13,332 nucleotides of DNA, taken from Betaproteobacteria bacterium RBG_16_58_11 (GTDB lineage Bacteria; Pseudomonadota; Gammaproteobacteria; Burkholderiales; Thiobacteraceae). Positions within the stretch are counted from its first letter, which is position 1; each line of letters starts with the position of its first letter. Where the stretch lies: positions 31,978 to 45,309 of the forward strand of contig MEQN01000072.1 of assembly GCA_001770235.1 (NCBI GenBank), written 5' to 3'. This document shows positions 5,358 through 13,332 of this stretch, piece after piece. Both the position numbers and the translations under genes were made by a program. Below the pieces are notes generated by a model. It made no database searches, had not been told where the DNA came from, and saw nothing but the letters and a program-made list of their open reading frames with translations.

Positions 5358-7397
5358 CTAGCTGTCGCCCGTCTTCTTCTCCGAATACGCCCAACTAAAC
5401 TCACCTGCCCCGCCGGAAAAAAGACGCTCATGCGGCTCGCCCAGGTTGCGCAATTTCACCAGCAATTCCTGCGGCGATGCGCCGGCGAATAAATCCCCGC
5501 CGAATTTGACGCGCATGGTGCGCACCACGGTTTCCCCGGTGATGGCGTCGATGTTGCAGCGAATGTCTTGCGCCCATGCCGCTTGTTGTATATCCATTTC
5601 CTGCAACTGCTGCTCCGCATGGCCAATGATCGCTTGCGCCGGTTTGGCCTGTTCAGTCAGATGGCGCAGTTGCTGTAACTGTGGCGCAAAACGCACGGCC
5701 ACTTTCTTGAAGCCGTCTTGTTGCGCCGGGCTGAGCTTGACTTCGCCACGCGCGATTTTGGTCTGGAGCGTCAAGAAATGCGCAAACTCAGGTTGCGCCT
5801 GCAGCGCCTCGATTTCGCGCCGCGATTTCTGCTGGCCCGCTTGGCTGTCGGCGATTTGTTTTTTGAGTACCGTGCGCTGTTCTTCAAATTCGGACAAATC
5901 AGGAATGAATGCCGAAACCACCGCTTCGGCATTTTTGCGCGCGCCGGATTGGCCGATTTTCACTGCTTTGGCGGCGATGGCGCAGCCTTCCGCGACGCCG
6001 ATTTCCAATATCTCGGCCACGATCTGGCAACGCACGGCATTTTCCACGATCACGTGTTTTCCCGAGATCGTGCAGCCCTCGGCCGCGTGAATCGTGATTT
6101 CGCCGCCGGGCGCTTCAATCAGCGCCGACGAGGCGCGCCCTTCCACCACGATCTTGCCCTGAGGGCTGCTCGCGCGGCCGTTGGAGAGATTTTGCTTGAG
6201 CGTTATCGTGCCGCCACGCGAGATGAGGTTGCCGTACACATCCGCGCAGAAGGTCATGTTCTTACCTTCCACCGTGCGTTTTTCCTGCACCTCGCCATGT
6301 TCTTCGTAGTCATCGCCGGAGAGGGTGAGGTTGCCGGTGGTGCGCATGCTCACGCCTTCGTGGCTGACGATTTTATCCGTTATGGACACTTGGTTGGACG
6401 CGGTGTCGAGCGATAGGAATCCCTCCATGCTGGAGACGATATATTCTCCGTCCGGGCGCTGCTCTACCCGCGTGCCGATGCCCGCCAGCGCCCTAAAATC
6501 AAAGTCCTTGGGCAGCTCAGGCTCGACGATTTCACCGGATATTTTTCTGCCTGGCTGGCCGAGCACGCGCGGTGTTTTTTTCAGGAGCGCGACATTCATG
6601 GCAATCTGCGGATAGCGATTTTTGAATTGCCCCAGGTCGATGTGGCCGTTTGATAACTGCTTGGGTGCGTTGTCACGATGCAAGGCATCGCTGATCTCCT
6701 GAATACTCGCATCCTGCCCGGCCGTGGGCTCAATCCTGCGCGCTATCCCGATGCGTCCCATCTCGCCCTTCTCGATGACGCGGCGCACGGTCTTTTCGTC
6801 AATGCCGGCCCGCACACCCTGGCCCCATAAGTACGCGACGAATTCATCGAAGTCCAGTTTGGCTGGCGCAGCCGCCGCTTGGCTGGGCGTGTCCGCCTCG
6901 CCTGCTTCCAATTCGGTAAACACGGGTTCAAACACATACTCCGCGCCATCGGCCTCGCCAAAGATATTCACGCTCTTATACAAAGCGCGGCGGGGTTCGG
7001 GAAAAGCAGCGATTTGATTCGACAACTTTAGCCACTCGACTTTAGCGGTAGCCGCGCCCGCCGCTGGGTAAAGCAGCCGGCTCAGCACGGCATAATCCAG
7101 GCTGGGAAAGTAGAAGCCTTCTGCAAACACACTGTCCACGAACCGGGTGAACTGCGCATCGGCCGCCGCACGCACGGCATCGACATACAGTCCATCCGAA
7201 CGCTTATTCACACAGGAGGGAAAAACCCATTCGCTCGCCTTGGCCTCGGGGTTCCCCGGCAATGGCTTCGACGCCTCGGCTGCCGGAGCGGCAGCAAGAT
7301 CGCCGCCCAGCTCGCGCTGAGGCGTATCGGATGTTTCAGTTATGTGGATTGCTTCCATTGCTGCGCGGGATATCCTGGCCTCGACAACACTTGCCAT
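5358..7397 (-). CDS. FapA-family (DUF342) protein with an unrecognised N-terminal extension
   Basis: DUF342/FapA proteins are polymer-like beta-helical proteins linked to flagellar assembly, surface polysaccharide or cell-envelope functions; the exact role is uncertain. In this 679-residue protein the family region runs from about 185 to 490. It begins with the alpha/beta block FVAYLWGQGVRAGIDEKTVR and ...IARRIEPTAGQDASI, then VLGQPGRKISGEIVEPELP, then a repetitive beta region with GNLTLSG, GGTITLKQ, GKIVVEG, GGEITIHAAEG, GKHVIVENA. A coiled-coil-like segment follows (about 500-605). Residues 1-150 are an extension I do not recognise, starting with an Ala/Pro-rich linker (30-55). No signal peptide or membrane span is seen. 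The ATG at 7397 lacks a good ribosome binding site; ATG at 7358 (residue 14) is an alternative. The gene diverges from a GGDEF-EAL gene, and no flagellar genes are in view. Confidence 0.75.
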   Translation of the reverse strand: MASVVEARISRAAMEAIHITETSDTPQRELGGDLAAAPAAEASKPLPGNPEAKASEWVFPSCVNKRSDGLYVDAVRAAADAQFTRFVDSVFAEGFYFPSLDYAVLSRLLYPAAGAATAKVEWLKLSNQIAAFPEPRRALYKSVNIFGEADGAEYVFEPVFTELEAGEADTPSQAAAAPAKLDFDEFVAYLWGQGVRAGIDEKTVRRVIEKGEMGRIGIARRIEPTAGQDASIQEISDALHRDNAPKQLSNGHIDLGQFKNRYPQIAMNVALLKKTPRVLGQPGRKISGEIVEPELPKDFDFRALAGIGTRVEQRPDGEYIVSSMEGFLSLDTASNQVSITDKIVSHEGVSMRTTGNLTLSGDDYEEHGEVQEKRTVEGKNMTFCADVYGNLISRGGTITLKQNLSNGRASSPQGKIVVEGRASSALIEAPGGEITIHAAEGCTISGKHVIVENAVRCQIVAEILEIGVAEGCAIAAKAVKIGQSGARKNAEAVVSAFIPDLSEFEEQRTVLKKQIADSQAGQQKSRREIEALQAQPEFAHFLTLQTKIARGEVKLSPAQQDGFKKVAVRFAPQLQQLRHLTEQAKPAQAIIGHAEQQLQEMDIQQAAWAQDIRCNIDAITGETVVRTMRVKFGGDLFAGASPQELLVKLRNLGEPHERLFSGGAGEFSWAYSEKKTGDS

Positions 7398-7517
7398 GTC
7401 AGTGTTTTAGCGACAATTGCCGGACTATCTTAAGCGCCACGCACCCCGTATCCGCCATCCGCCTGAGCCCTGCTTCTCCGAGGCTGTACTGACATCCTGC
7501 GGAAAAGACCGGCAGGG

Positions 7518-7531
7518 CTGATTTACATCAA
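7518..7531 (+). promoter_or_regulatory. FNR/ANR-type binding site upstream of the GGDEF-EAL gene
   Basis: CTGAT-TTAC-ATCAA matches the TTGAT-N4-ATCAA consensus at nine of ten defined positions. Its centre (7524.5) is 41.5 bp from a start at 7566, the classic class II activator position for the -10 at 7554-7559. CRP/FNR-family relatives such as DNR share this motif. Confidence 0.65.
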
Positions 7532-7553
7532 GTCGCAACAAAACAAACCCCTT

Positions 7554-7559
7554 TAGAAT
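7554..7559 (+). promoter_or_regulatory. -10 element of the FNR-dependent promoter
   Basis: TAGAAT differs from TATAAT by one base. The -35 position is occupied by the FNR-type half-site region and has no TTGACA-like hexamer, as expected when an activator replaces it. The predicted start at about 7566 gives a 78-nt leader before the ATG. Confidence 0.55.
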
Positions 7560-7643
7560 GATTTGTCTATGCTTACATAAAATTGACCCTGGATAGCCAG
7601 GCCAACTCATCGCAAACAGTAAAATCAACCCGGAGACAAGCGC

Positions 7644-9317
7644 ATGGCGCGCACTTCCCAAACTCTTTCCAGCAATGTGAGCTTGCTCAAATCCAAGGCG
7701 AGCAAACACGCCATTTTCGGCGTGATCATCGCATTCGCGGCGATCGGCCTCGCCACGCTGGGCGTGGCCTTTATGAACGGCAGTGAAATCGGTTTCGAGG
7801 CCGTGATCCGGGCACAGAAGGAAAACCCCGCCCTCTGGTTACTGGATGCGATGCCGTTTATATTCGCGCTCTGGGGCCAGTATGTCAGCTCGCTCATGGC
7901 CTATGAAGCCAGCGCCATGGTGATCGACCAGACCAGCGAGTTGCGCACCCAGACCACGATTCTGGAACAACAAGCGATGCGCAGCGCCACTTACGATGCG
8001 CTGACCGAACTGCCCAACCGCATCCTGCTGCGGGATCGCCTGGAGCAAGCCATTCTTTCCGCCTCGAAAAAGAAGCGCCGTCTCGCCGTCATGATCATGG
8101 ATCTGGATCGCTTCAAGGAAATCAACGATACCCTCGGCCACTACAACGGCGACCGCTTGCTAAAGCAAGTGGCGACGCGCCTCCAAGGCGTGATTCAAGA
8201 GCCGGGCACCGTGGCGCGGCTCGGCGGCGACGAATTCGCCATTTTGCTTCCCCGCATTTCGGAAGTGAAGGAAGTCGGCAGCATCGTCGGCAAAATCCAC
8301 AAAGCGCTGCAAGCCCCGTTCATGCTGGATACGCTCAAGCTCGATATCCAGGCCAGCGTCGGAGCGGCATTATTTCCCGAGCACGGCGCCGATGCCGACA
8401 CCCTCTTGCAACGCGCGGATGTCGCCATGTATGTCGCGAAGAAAGATCACAGCGGTTTCGTGGTGTATGCATCCAAGCACGATGAGCACAGCCCGCACCG
8501 GCTCACGCTCATGGGCGAGTTGCGGCATGCGATCGAGAACAACCATCTGGTGCTGCATTTTCAGCCCAAGGTCAATGTCAAAAGCAACGTCGTCGAAGGC
8601 GTGGAAGCCTTGGTGCGTTGGCAACACGAGCGGCATGGGCTCATGCCGCCGGACGAATTCATTCCGCTGGCCGAGCGCACCGGCCTGATCAAGCCCCTCA
8701 CGCACTGGGTATTGCGGCAGAGCCTGAAACAATGCGCGGCTTGGCGGCTGGCCGGGCTCAATCTTTGCGTGGCGGTCAACCTCTCGGCACAAGGCCTGAT
8801 GGACATGGAATTGCCGGATACCGTGGCCGGGCTGCTCGCTGCAAACGATGTCCCCGCTGACCGCCTGATTCTGGAAATCACGGAAAGCACCATCATGATG
8901 GACAAAGACCGCGCCCTGCAGATTCTCACGCGTCTTGCCGATATGGGCGTGCGCCTATCCATCGATGATTTCGGCACCGGGTATTCATCGCTGGCCTACC
9001 TCTCCAAAATGCCGGTGAAGGAAATCAAGATCGATAAGTCGTTCGTGATGGATATGGAAAACAATAAGAGCAATTCGGTCATTGTCCGCGCCACCATCGA
9101 ATTGGGCCACAACCTCGGCCTCTCAGTGGTCGGGGAAGGGGTGGAAAATGCCGAGGTGCTGGGCATACTCGATCGCCTGAACTGCGATTCCGTGCAAGGC
9201 TTTCATCTGCTCAGGCCGATCGCCGGACCGGCGTTCGACGACTGGATGCGCAAGGCCAAGGAAAAAGGCGAAATCCGCGTCGAAGCCGGCAATATTTGCT
9301 TAACCCCTTCCGCTTGA
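7644..9317 (+). CDS. Membrane GGDEF-EAL protein (c-di-GMP metabolism)
   Basis: GGDEF domains make and EAL domains break the second messenger c-di-GMP. The 557-residue protein has two probable membrane spans (about 22-44 and 63-86), a short linker helix (90-112), a GGDEF domain (114-278) and an EAL domain (286-540). GGDEF is intact at 194-198 (ARLGGDEFAILL), but the product-inhibition site five residues before it is QEPG (185-188) instead of RxxD. The EAL side keeps Glu321 (EALVRW), Asn379 (NLSAQ), Glu411 (EITES), Asp441-Asp442 (DDFGTGYSS), Lys462 (KIDKSF), Glu498 (GEGVE) and Gln518 (QGF). So phosphodiesterase activity is likely; cyclase activity, if any, would lack feedback. GGAG lies eight bases before the ATG. 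An FNR-type class II promoter suggests induction at low oxygen. No periplasmic sensor domain is recognised. Confidence 0.92.
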   Translation: MARTSQTLSSNVSLLKSKASKHAIFGVIIAFAAIGLATLGVAFMNGSEIGFEAVIRAQKENPALWLLDAMPFIFALWGQYVSSLMAYEASAMVIDQTSELRTQTTILEQQAMRSATYDALTELPNRILLRDRLEQAILSASKKKRRLAVMIMDLDRFKEINDTLGHYNGDRLLKQVATRLQGVIQEPGTVARLGGDEFAILLPRISEVKEVGSIVGKIHKALQAPFMLDTLKLDIQASVGAALFPEHGADADTLLQRADVAMYVAKKDHSGFVVYASKHDEHSPHRLTLMGELRHAIENNHLVLHFQPKVNVKSNVVEGVEALVRWQHERHGLMPPDEFIPLAERTGLIKPLTHWVLRQSLKQCAAWRLAGLNLCVAVNLSAQGLMDMELPDTVAGLLAANDVPADRLILEITESTIMMDKDRALQILTRLADMGVRLSIDDFGTGYSSLAYLSKMPVKEIKIDKSFVMDMENNKSNSVIVRATIELGHNLGLSVVGEGVENAEVLGILDRLNCDSVQGFHLLRPIAGPAFDDWMRKAKEKGEIRVEAGNICLTPSA

Positions 9318-9337
9318 GCTGACTGCTCGCAGCCGCC

Positions 9338-11011
9338 TCAAGTCTCCAAGCGCTGCCCATGTTCGCGCGTGTTATGAAAGCGCACTTTGGGCCAGCGCTC
9401 CATGGTCAAGCTGAGATTCACGTTGGTATCCGCCAGATACACCAGATTTCCATCGACGTCACGGGCCAAACGCATTTGATTGGCGCGCACGAATTCGTTG
9501 AGATGCGCGGCATCGTCGCAGGTCACCCAGCGCGCGGTGTGGATGCCGGCGCGTTCGAACACGGCATCGACGCCGTATTCCGATTTCAGCCGATGCTCCA
9601 CTACTTCAAATTGCAACTGGCCCACCGCGCCCAGCAGCACCATGCTGCCCGCCAGCGGGGTAAAGACTTGGATCGCGCCTTCTTCGCCCAACTCGATCAG
9701 GCCTTTGTTCAATTGCTTGGCGCGCAGCGGGTCGCGTAAATGGGCGCGGCTGAATAGCTCCGGCGCGAAATAGGGAATGCCCTTGAAGATCAGCGCTTCG
9801 CCTTCGCTCAACACATCGCCGATTTGCAATTGGCCGTGATTGTGGATGCCGATGATATCGCCGGCGTAGGCTTCCTCCATGCGCGAGCGTTCATTGGCCA
9901 TGAAGGTCACGGCGTTGGCGATTTTCATCTCGCGCCCGAGGCGTCCGTGGCGCGCTTTCATCCCCGGGCGGTATTGGCCGGAGCACACGCGCAGAAACGC
10001 GATGCGGTCGCGGTGCTGCGGGTCCATATTCGCCTGGATCTTGAATACGAAGCCGGTGAACGCGGGCTCGCTGGGATCGACCAGCCTTGTCTCGCCATTC
10101 GCCAGCACCGCCTCGCGCGGCTGCGGCGGCGGCGCCCAATCCACCAGCGCGCGCAGCACTTCGCGCACGCCAAAGTTATTGATGCCGGAGCCGAAGAACA
10201 CCGGCGATTGCCGGCCCTTGAGAAAATCTTCCAAGGAAAAGACCGCGCCCGCGCCGCGCACCAATTCCATCTCTTCGCGCATGCGCGCCATCTCGATCTC
10301 ATGTGTCTGATTCAGGCTATCGATCTCAGCGCCACGCAGTATTGATACTTCTTGCTCGGCGATATCCGCACCCGGCGCGAAGCGCATCACTTCATCATTC
10401 AGCAAGTGGTACACACCGGCAAAGCGCTTGCCCATGCCGATGGGCCAGGTCACCGGCGCGCAATGAATGTGCAGCACCGATTCAATCTCGTCCAGCAACT
10501 CGATCGGATCGCGCACTTCGCGGTCCATTTTATTGATGAAGGTGATGATCGGCGTATTGCGCAGCCGGCACACTTCGAGCAGCTTGATGGTCTGCTCTTC
10601 CACACCCTTGGCCGCATCCACCACCATCACCGCCGCATCCACTGCGGTGAGCACGCGGTAGGTGTCTTCGGAAAAATCCTTGTGGCCCGGCGTATCGAGC
10701 AGATTGATCACGCAATCATCGAAGCCGAACTGCATCACCGAGCTGGCCACCGAGATGCCGCGCTGCTTTTCCACCTCCAGCCAATCCGAGGTGGCGTAGC
10801 GCCCGCTCTTGCGCGCCTTGACCGTGCCCGCCATCGTAATCGCGCCGCCGAACAGCAAGAGCTTTTCCGTCAGCGTGGTTTTACCGGCATCGGGATGGGA
10901 GATGATGGCGAACGTGCGCCGCTTCGCCGCATTGCGCGCCAAGCGGGCGGTCGCCTGCGCCGCATCCGCGGCCGGCGTTTCATTCAGTTCTAAATTCATT
11001 GCGTCAGACAC
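9338..11011 (-). CDS. prfC: Peptide chain release factor 3 (RF3), translational GTPase
   Basis: RF3 is a cytoplasmic GTPase that recycles RF1 and RF2 from the ribosome after peptide release. The 557-residue protein has the G-domain motifs HPDAGKTT (39-46), RGISVASSV in switch I (84-92), DTPGH (106-110) and NKMD (160-163). The RF3-specific middle and C-terminal domains follow ([33 protein letters not shown] block read here as [26 protein letters not shown]). It is slightly longer than the 529 residues of E. coli RF3, mostly at an Ala-rich N-terminus. The start is GTG with AAGGA seven bases upstream; ATG four codons on (MNLELNE) is a weaker choice. It is convergent with the GGDEF-EAL gene (20-bp gap, no clear terminator) and has its own promoter. 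Confidence 0.96.
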   Translation of the reverse strand: MSDAMNLELNETPAADAAQATARLARNAAKRRTFAIISHPDAGKTTLTEKLLLFGGAITMAGTVKARKSGRYATSDWLEVEKQRGISVASSVMQFGFDDCVINLLDTPGHKDFSEDTYRVLTAVDAAVMVVDAAKGVEEQTIKLLEVCRLRNTPIITFINKMDREVRDPIELLDEIESVLHIHCAPVTWPIGMGKRFAGVYHLLNDEVMRFAPGADIAEQEVSILRGAEIDSLNQTHEIEMARMREEMELVRGAGAVFSLEDFLKGRQSPVFFGSGINNFGVREVLRALVDWAPPPQPREAVLANGETRLVDPSEPAFTGFVFKIQANMDPQHRDRIAFLRVCSGQYRPGMKARHGRLGREMKIANAVTFMANERSRMEEAYAGDIIGIHNHGQLQIGDVLSEGEALIFKGIPYFAPELFSRAHLRDPLRAKQLNKGLIELGEEGAIQVFTPLAGSMVLLGAVGQLQFEVVEHRLKSEYGVDAVFERAGIHTARWVTCDDAAHLNEFVRANQMRLARDVDGNLVYLADTNVNLSLTMERWPKVRFHNTREHGQRLET

Positions 11012-11087
11012 ACTGCTTTCCTTGATTCATTCCAAAATGCCTCGCTTAACCCTCTGCAAAGACAGGCGGGTCCAGCGGCGAGCCGCG

Positions 11088-11115
11088 ATTATAGCCTCGC
11101 GCCCCTGCTTTGTAA
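11088..11115 (-). promoter_or_regulatory. Sigma70-type promoter of prfC
   Basis: On the minus strand a perfect TATAAT (complement of 11088-11093) follows TTACAA (complement of 11110-11115) with a 16-base spacer. The start would be near 11081, giving a leader of about 70 nt. It lets prfC be transcribed independently of the GGDEF-EAL gene upstream. The remaining gap (11012-11194) shows only a GCGA tandem run (about 11120-11133) and the dispersed 15-mer. Confidence 0.65.
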
Positions 11116-11164
11116 TAGCGCCGCGAGCGAGCGAGTTGCCTCAGTTTAAAAATAAACCGAAGCT

Positions 11165-11179
11165 GCTAGTGTAGTGTTT
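11165..11179. repeat. Copy of a 15-bp dispersed repeat
   Basis: GCTAGTGTAGTGTTT here is identical to the complement of 5348-5362 at the edge of the long inverted repeat near 5314-5356. This copy has no matching second arm nearby. It lies 15 bases beyond the stop of the GGDEF-EAL gene at 11195. Confidence 0.6.
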
Positions 11180-11194
11180 GATGAAAGAACAGGA

Positions 11195-12997
11195 TTAGTG
11201 CGTCAGCGGAGGGCTGTTGACGGTATTGACGTAGTAGCCGGAGAGGCCTTGCAGCAGACGCATCTGCCGCCCATCGCGCAGCAGTTGCTCAAACTCTTGC
11301 GCCGGGAGCGGGTGGCTGAAGGAGAAGCCTTGAATCTCATTGCAGCCTTGCGCGCGCAAAAACGCGAGTTGCTCATCGGTCTCGACCCCTTCCGCCAACA
11401 CATTCAGATGCAGACTTCTGGCCATGGCGATGATGGCGGAAGCGATGGCCTTGTTGTCGGGGTCGGTGCCGATATCGCGCACGAACGACTGATCGATTTT
11501 GAGCGTGTCAATCGGCAGCCGCTTGAGGTAGGACAAGGAAGAATAGCCGGTGCCGAAGTCGTCGATGGAAATGTGGATGCCCAAATTCTTGAGCCTGGAA
11601 AGCGTGTTGATGTTGGTCTGGTTGTGTTCGAGCAGTAAATCCTCGGTGATTTCCAACTCCAAATGCTCGGCGGAAAGGCCGGTGTCATCCAATGCGCGGA
11701 TGATGGTGTCCGCCAAATCCTTTTGAATGAACTGGCGCACGGATAGATTGACCGCCACGCGGATCGGCGGCAGCCCCCTATCTTGCCAATCGCGGTTTTG
11801 CCGGCAGGCCTCGCGCAAGGCCCAATCACCCACGGGGATGATCATGCCGGTTTCATCCAAAATCGGTATGAATTCGGAGGGCGGCACCAAGCCCATTTCC
11901 GGATGGCGCCAGCGCAGCAGGGCTTCGGCGCCGATGACCCGCCCCGACAACAAATCCACCCGCGGCTGGTAGTACAACATGAATTCGTCGCGATCCAAGG
12001 CGCGCCGCAGCGAGCTTTCCAGCATCAGACGTTCGCGCGCCTTGACGTTCATATCGGCGACATAGAACTGGAAATTGTTGCGCCCGAATTCCTTGGCGCG
12101 ATACATGGCGGAATCGGCGTTGCGCAGCAGGTTGTCGGCGTTTTCGTCGTCGCTGGGATATAGCGTGACGCCCACGCTCACGCTGATGAAGACCTCGTGT
12201 CCATAGAGGTTGAATGGCTGCGATAGGGTATCGAGAATCTTCTGCGCCACCGCCGCCGCGTCGTGATCCTCGATGATGTCTTCGACCACCACGGTGAATT
12301 CGTCGCCGCCCAAACGCGCCACGGTGTCGCAATCACGCACGCAACTGCGCAGCCGCTCGGCGGCGATTTTCAGCAACTGATCGCCGACGTTATGACCGAG
12401 GGTGTCGTTGATGGCTTTGAAGCGATCCAGATCGAGGAACATCACCGCCAGCTTCTGGTGGTAGCGGTCGGCTTGCGCCATGGCGTGGGTCAAGCGGTCG
12501 CGGAACAGCGCGCGATTGGGCAGGCCGGTGAGCGCGTCGTGGTGCGCCATGTGGCGAATGCTTTGCTCGACCCGCTTGCGCTCTTCCAGATCGTGGTGCA
12601 GCTTGTTGTTGGCGGATTTCAGTTCGGCGGTGCGCTGGACGACTTGCGATTCGAGCAATTCGTTCGCCTGCTTTAATTCCTCTTTCGCCTCCTTGATCGC
12701 GACCACCAGCGGCAGCCAATGCCAGAAGCCGACCGCAAGCAGCACATTCCCCAAGGTCCAGGCGCTGTAGCGCACCAGATCCAACACATAGGCGCTGGCC
12801 AAGGCTTGACCGGCCGGCGTGGTGGCGTAGATATTCAGCGCATCGCCGAAACCCACGATCACCAAGCCGATGATAATCATGGTCCAACCGCGATGGCGGG
12901 CGATGGCGGGCTGGCGATGGCTCATCCACAGCAGGGCCAGGGTGATGGCGACCACCACCCCCAGCTTTACCCCCTTCAGCGCCAGCAACTCATCCAT
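11195..12997 (-). CDS. Membrane GGDEF-EAL protein with intact I-site (c-di-GMP metabolism)
   Basis: This is a composite diguanylate cyclase/phosphodiesterase of 600 residues. Order: three probable membrane spans (about 8-25, 38-57, 77-100), a coiled-coil signalling helix (101-147, rich in Glu/Lys/Leu heptads), GGDEF domain (150-315) and EAL domain (325-580). GGDEF is intact (230-234 in ARLGGDEFTVVV), and RDCD at 221-224 is a consensus RxxD product-inhibition site. EAL residues are complete: Glu358 (EALLRW), Asn417 (NLSVRQ), Glu449 (EITED), Asp479-Asp480 (DDFGTGYSS), Lys500 (KIDQSF), Glu536 (AEGVE), Gln556 (QGF). Both activities are therefore possible. No named sensor domain is recognised in the membrane part. 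The ribosome binding site is weak (GAGATAAG). The gene lies 39 bp after the DksA-like gene on the same strand, probably one transcript. Confidence 0.93.
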   Translation of the reverse strand: MDELLALKGVKLGVVVAITLALLWMSHRQPAIARHRGWTMIIIGLVIVGFGDALNIYATTPAGQALASAYVLDLVRYSAWTLGNVLLAVGFWHWLPLVVAIKEAKEELKQANELLESQVVQRTAELKSANNKLHHDLEERKRVEQSIRHMAHHDALTGLPNRALFRDRLTHAMAQADRYHQKLAVMFLDLDRFKAINDTLGHNVGDQLLKIAAERLRSCVRDCDTVARLGGDEFTVVVEDIIEDHDAAAVAQKILDTLSQPFNLYGHEVFISVSVGVTLYPSDDENADNLLRNADSAMYRAKEFGRNNFQFYVADMNVKARERLMLESSLRRALDRDEFMLYYQPRVDLLSGRVIGAEALLRWRHPEMGLVPPSEFIPILDETGMIIPVGDWALREACRQNRDWQDRGLPPIRVAVNLSVRQFIQKDLADTIIRALDDTGLSAEHLELEITEDLLLEHNQTNINTLSRLKNLGIHISIDDFGTGYSSLSYLKRLPIDTLKIDQSFVRDIGTDPDNKAIASAIIAMARSLHLNVLAEGVETDEQLAFLRAQGCNEIQGFSFSHPLPAQEFEQLLRDGRQMRLLQGLSGYYVNTVNSPPLTH

Positions 12998-13036
12998 GCG
13001 GCTTATCTCGTCCGGTTTATCATTGCGTAGCTATGC

Positions 13037-13332
13037 CTACAGGCTCGGATGGCCCGCTTGGGCAAACTGTTTTTCGTGAGCGCCCTGGCATTCGATGCAG
13101 CGCCGGGCGGTGGGGTAAGCTTTTAATCGCGCCAGGCCGATGTCCGCGCCGCAATCGGCCCACACGCCGTAAGCGCCGTCTTTCATGCGCCGCTTGGCCG
13201 CCTCGATATCGCGCATTTCATGAATATGCCGATCGATCATGGCGGCGCCCAGGTCGGCGAGCATGTCGGCCACCGACGCTTCGCCTTGATCATGGACGCG
13301 CCCGGCGAGGTCTTGAAAATGCTGCTCGTCGG
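13037..13332 (-). CDS. DksA/TraR-family zinc-finger protein with an altered zinc site (runs off right edge)
   Basis: DksA/TraR proteins bind the RNA polymerase secondary channel and change promoter choice, often with ppGpp. The last 97 codons are visible, starting DEQHFQDLAGRVHDQGEASV. A helical segment (MIDRHIHEMRDIEAAKRRMK) is followed by the family C-terminus: GAYGVWADCGADIGLARLKA, then YPTARRCIECQGAHEKQ. The usual zinc site is CxxC with a second CxxC about 17 residues on. Here the first cysteine is Trp (TGG at 13160-13162), leaving three cysteines. A GTG at 13271-13273 could start a short 78-residue form, but the frame stays open to the window edge with family-like sequence, so the true start is probably outside. 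It precedes the GGDEF-EAL gene by 39 bp on the same strand. Confidence 0.85.
   Translation of the reverse strand, partial: DEQHFQDLAGRVHDQGEASVADMLADLGAAMIDRHIHEMRDIEAAKRRMKDGAYGVWADCGADIGLARLKAYPTARRCIECQGAHEKQFAQAGHPSL

Noticed and set aside
5718..6416. 232-codon plus-strand frame inside the FapA-like gene
   Set aside because: It is antisense to the DUF342 core, which has clear repeats and a complete frame; no independent start signal or motif.
9318..9337. Terminator between the convergent GGDEF-EAL and prfC genes
   Set aside because: The 20-bp gap has no stem with a T run; I could not support one.
11118..11136. GCGAGCGAGCGAG tandem run upstream of prfC as a phase-variation tract
   Set aside because: Only about three tetranucleotide units, upstream of the promoter and outside any coding start; too short to expect slippage.
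1..13332. CRISPR array, tRNA genes, rRNA or a complete insertion sequence
   Set aside because: No regularly spaced repeats of CRISPR length, no tRNA cloverleaf other than the tRNA-like part of tmRNA, and no intact transposase frame were seen.

Overview
The window reads as chromosomal DNA of a moderately GC-rich proteobacterium, most likely a betaproteobacterium with a facultatively anaerobic or micro-oxic life. The grounds are a one-piece tmRNA with an ANDDNYALAA tag, a two-cysteine OxyR diverging from a rubrerythrin, a near-consensus FNR-type box, RF3, and two membrane GGDEF-EAL proteins. The class assignment is inference from gene content and was not tested by a search.

Layout. (1) 1-1281: the 5' end of a rubrerythrin gene (minus) diverges from oxyR (plus) across 122 bp that hold an inverted repeat with LysR-type T-N11-A geometry; this is a peroxide-defence pair. 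(2) 1376-1789: ssrA (tmRNA) and its terminator. (3) About 1743-5299: an accessory segment at the 3' end of ssrA, a common integration site. It holds a cluster of GGGGGTRTC motifs, the C-terminal remnant of a large serine recombinase, a hipBA toxin-antitoxin operon with three operator-like sites repeating every 50 bp, a fragment of rmuC, a REP-like inverted repeat, and a second toxin-antitoxin pair (Xre/MbcA-type antitoxin plus RES-domain toxin). It looks like a decayed island kept for, or by, its two addiction modules. (4) 5314-5356: a long inverted repeat in the 58-bp gap between convergent genes; 15 bp from its edge recur at 11165-11179. (5) 5358-13332: apparent core chromosome. It carries a FapA/DUF342-family protein with an unrecognised N-terminal extension, a divergent GGDEF-EAL gene preceded by an FNR-type box and a -10 in class II geometry, prfC (RF3), a second GGDEF-EAL gene, and a DksA/TraR-type zinc-finger gene that runs off the right edge and has Trp where the first zinc cysteine is expected.

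How the parts work together. The right half combines c-di-GMP turnover (two composite enzymes, one probably switched on when oxygen falls), a DksA-type RNA polymerase regulator and RF3. The left half combines peroxide sensing, ribosome rescue and two growth-arrest toxin modules. The most checkable points are the 50-bp phased hipBA operators, the FNR class II promoter, the recombinase and rmuC relics bracketing hipBA, and the unusual DksA-like zinc site.
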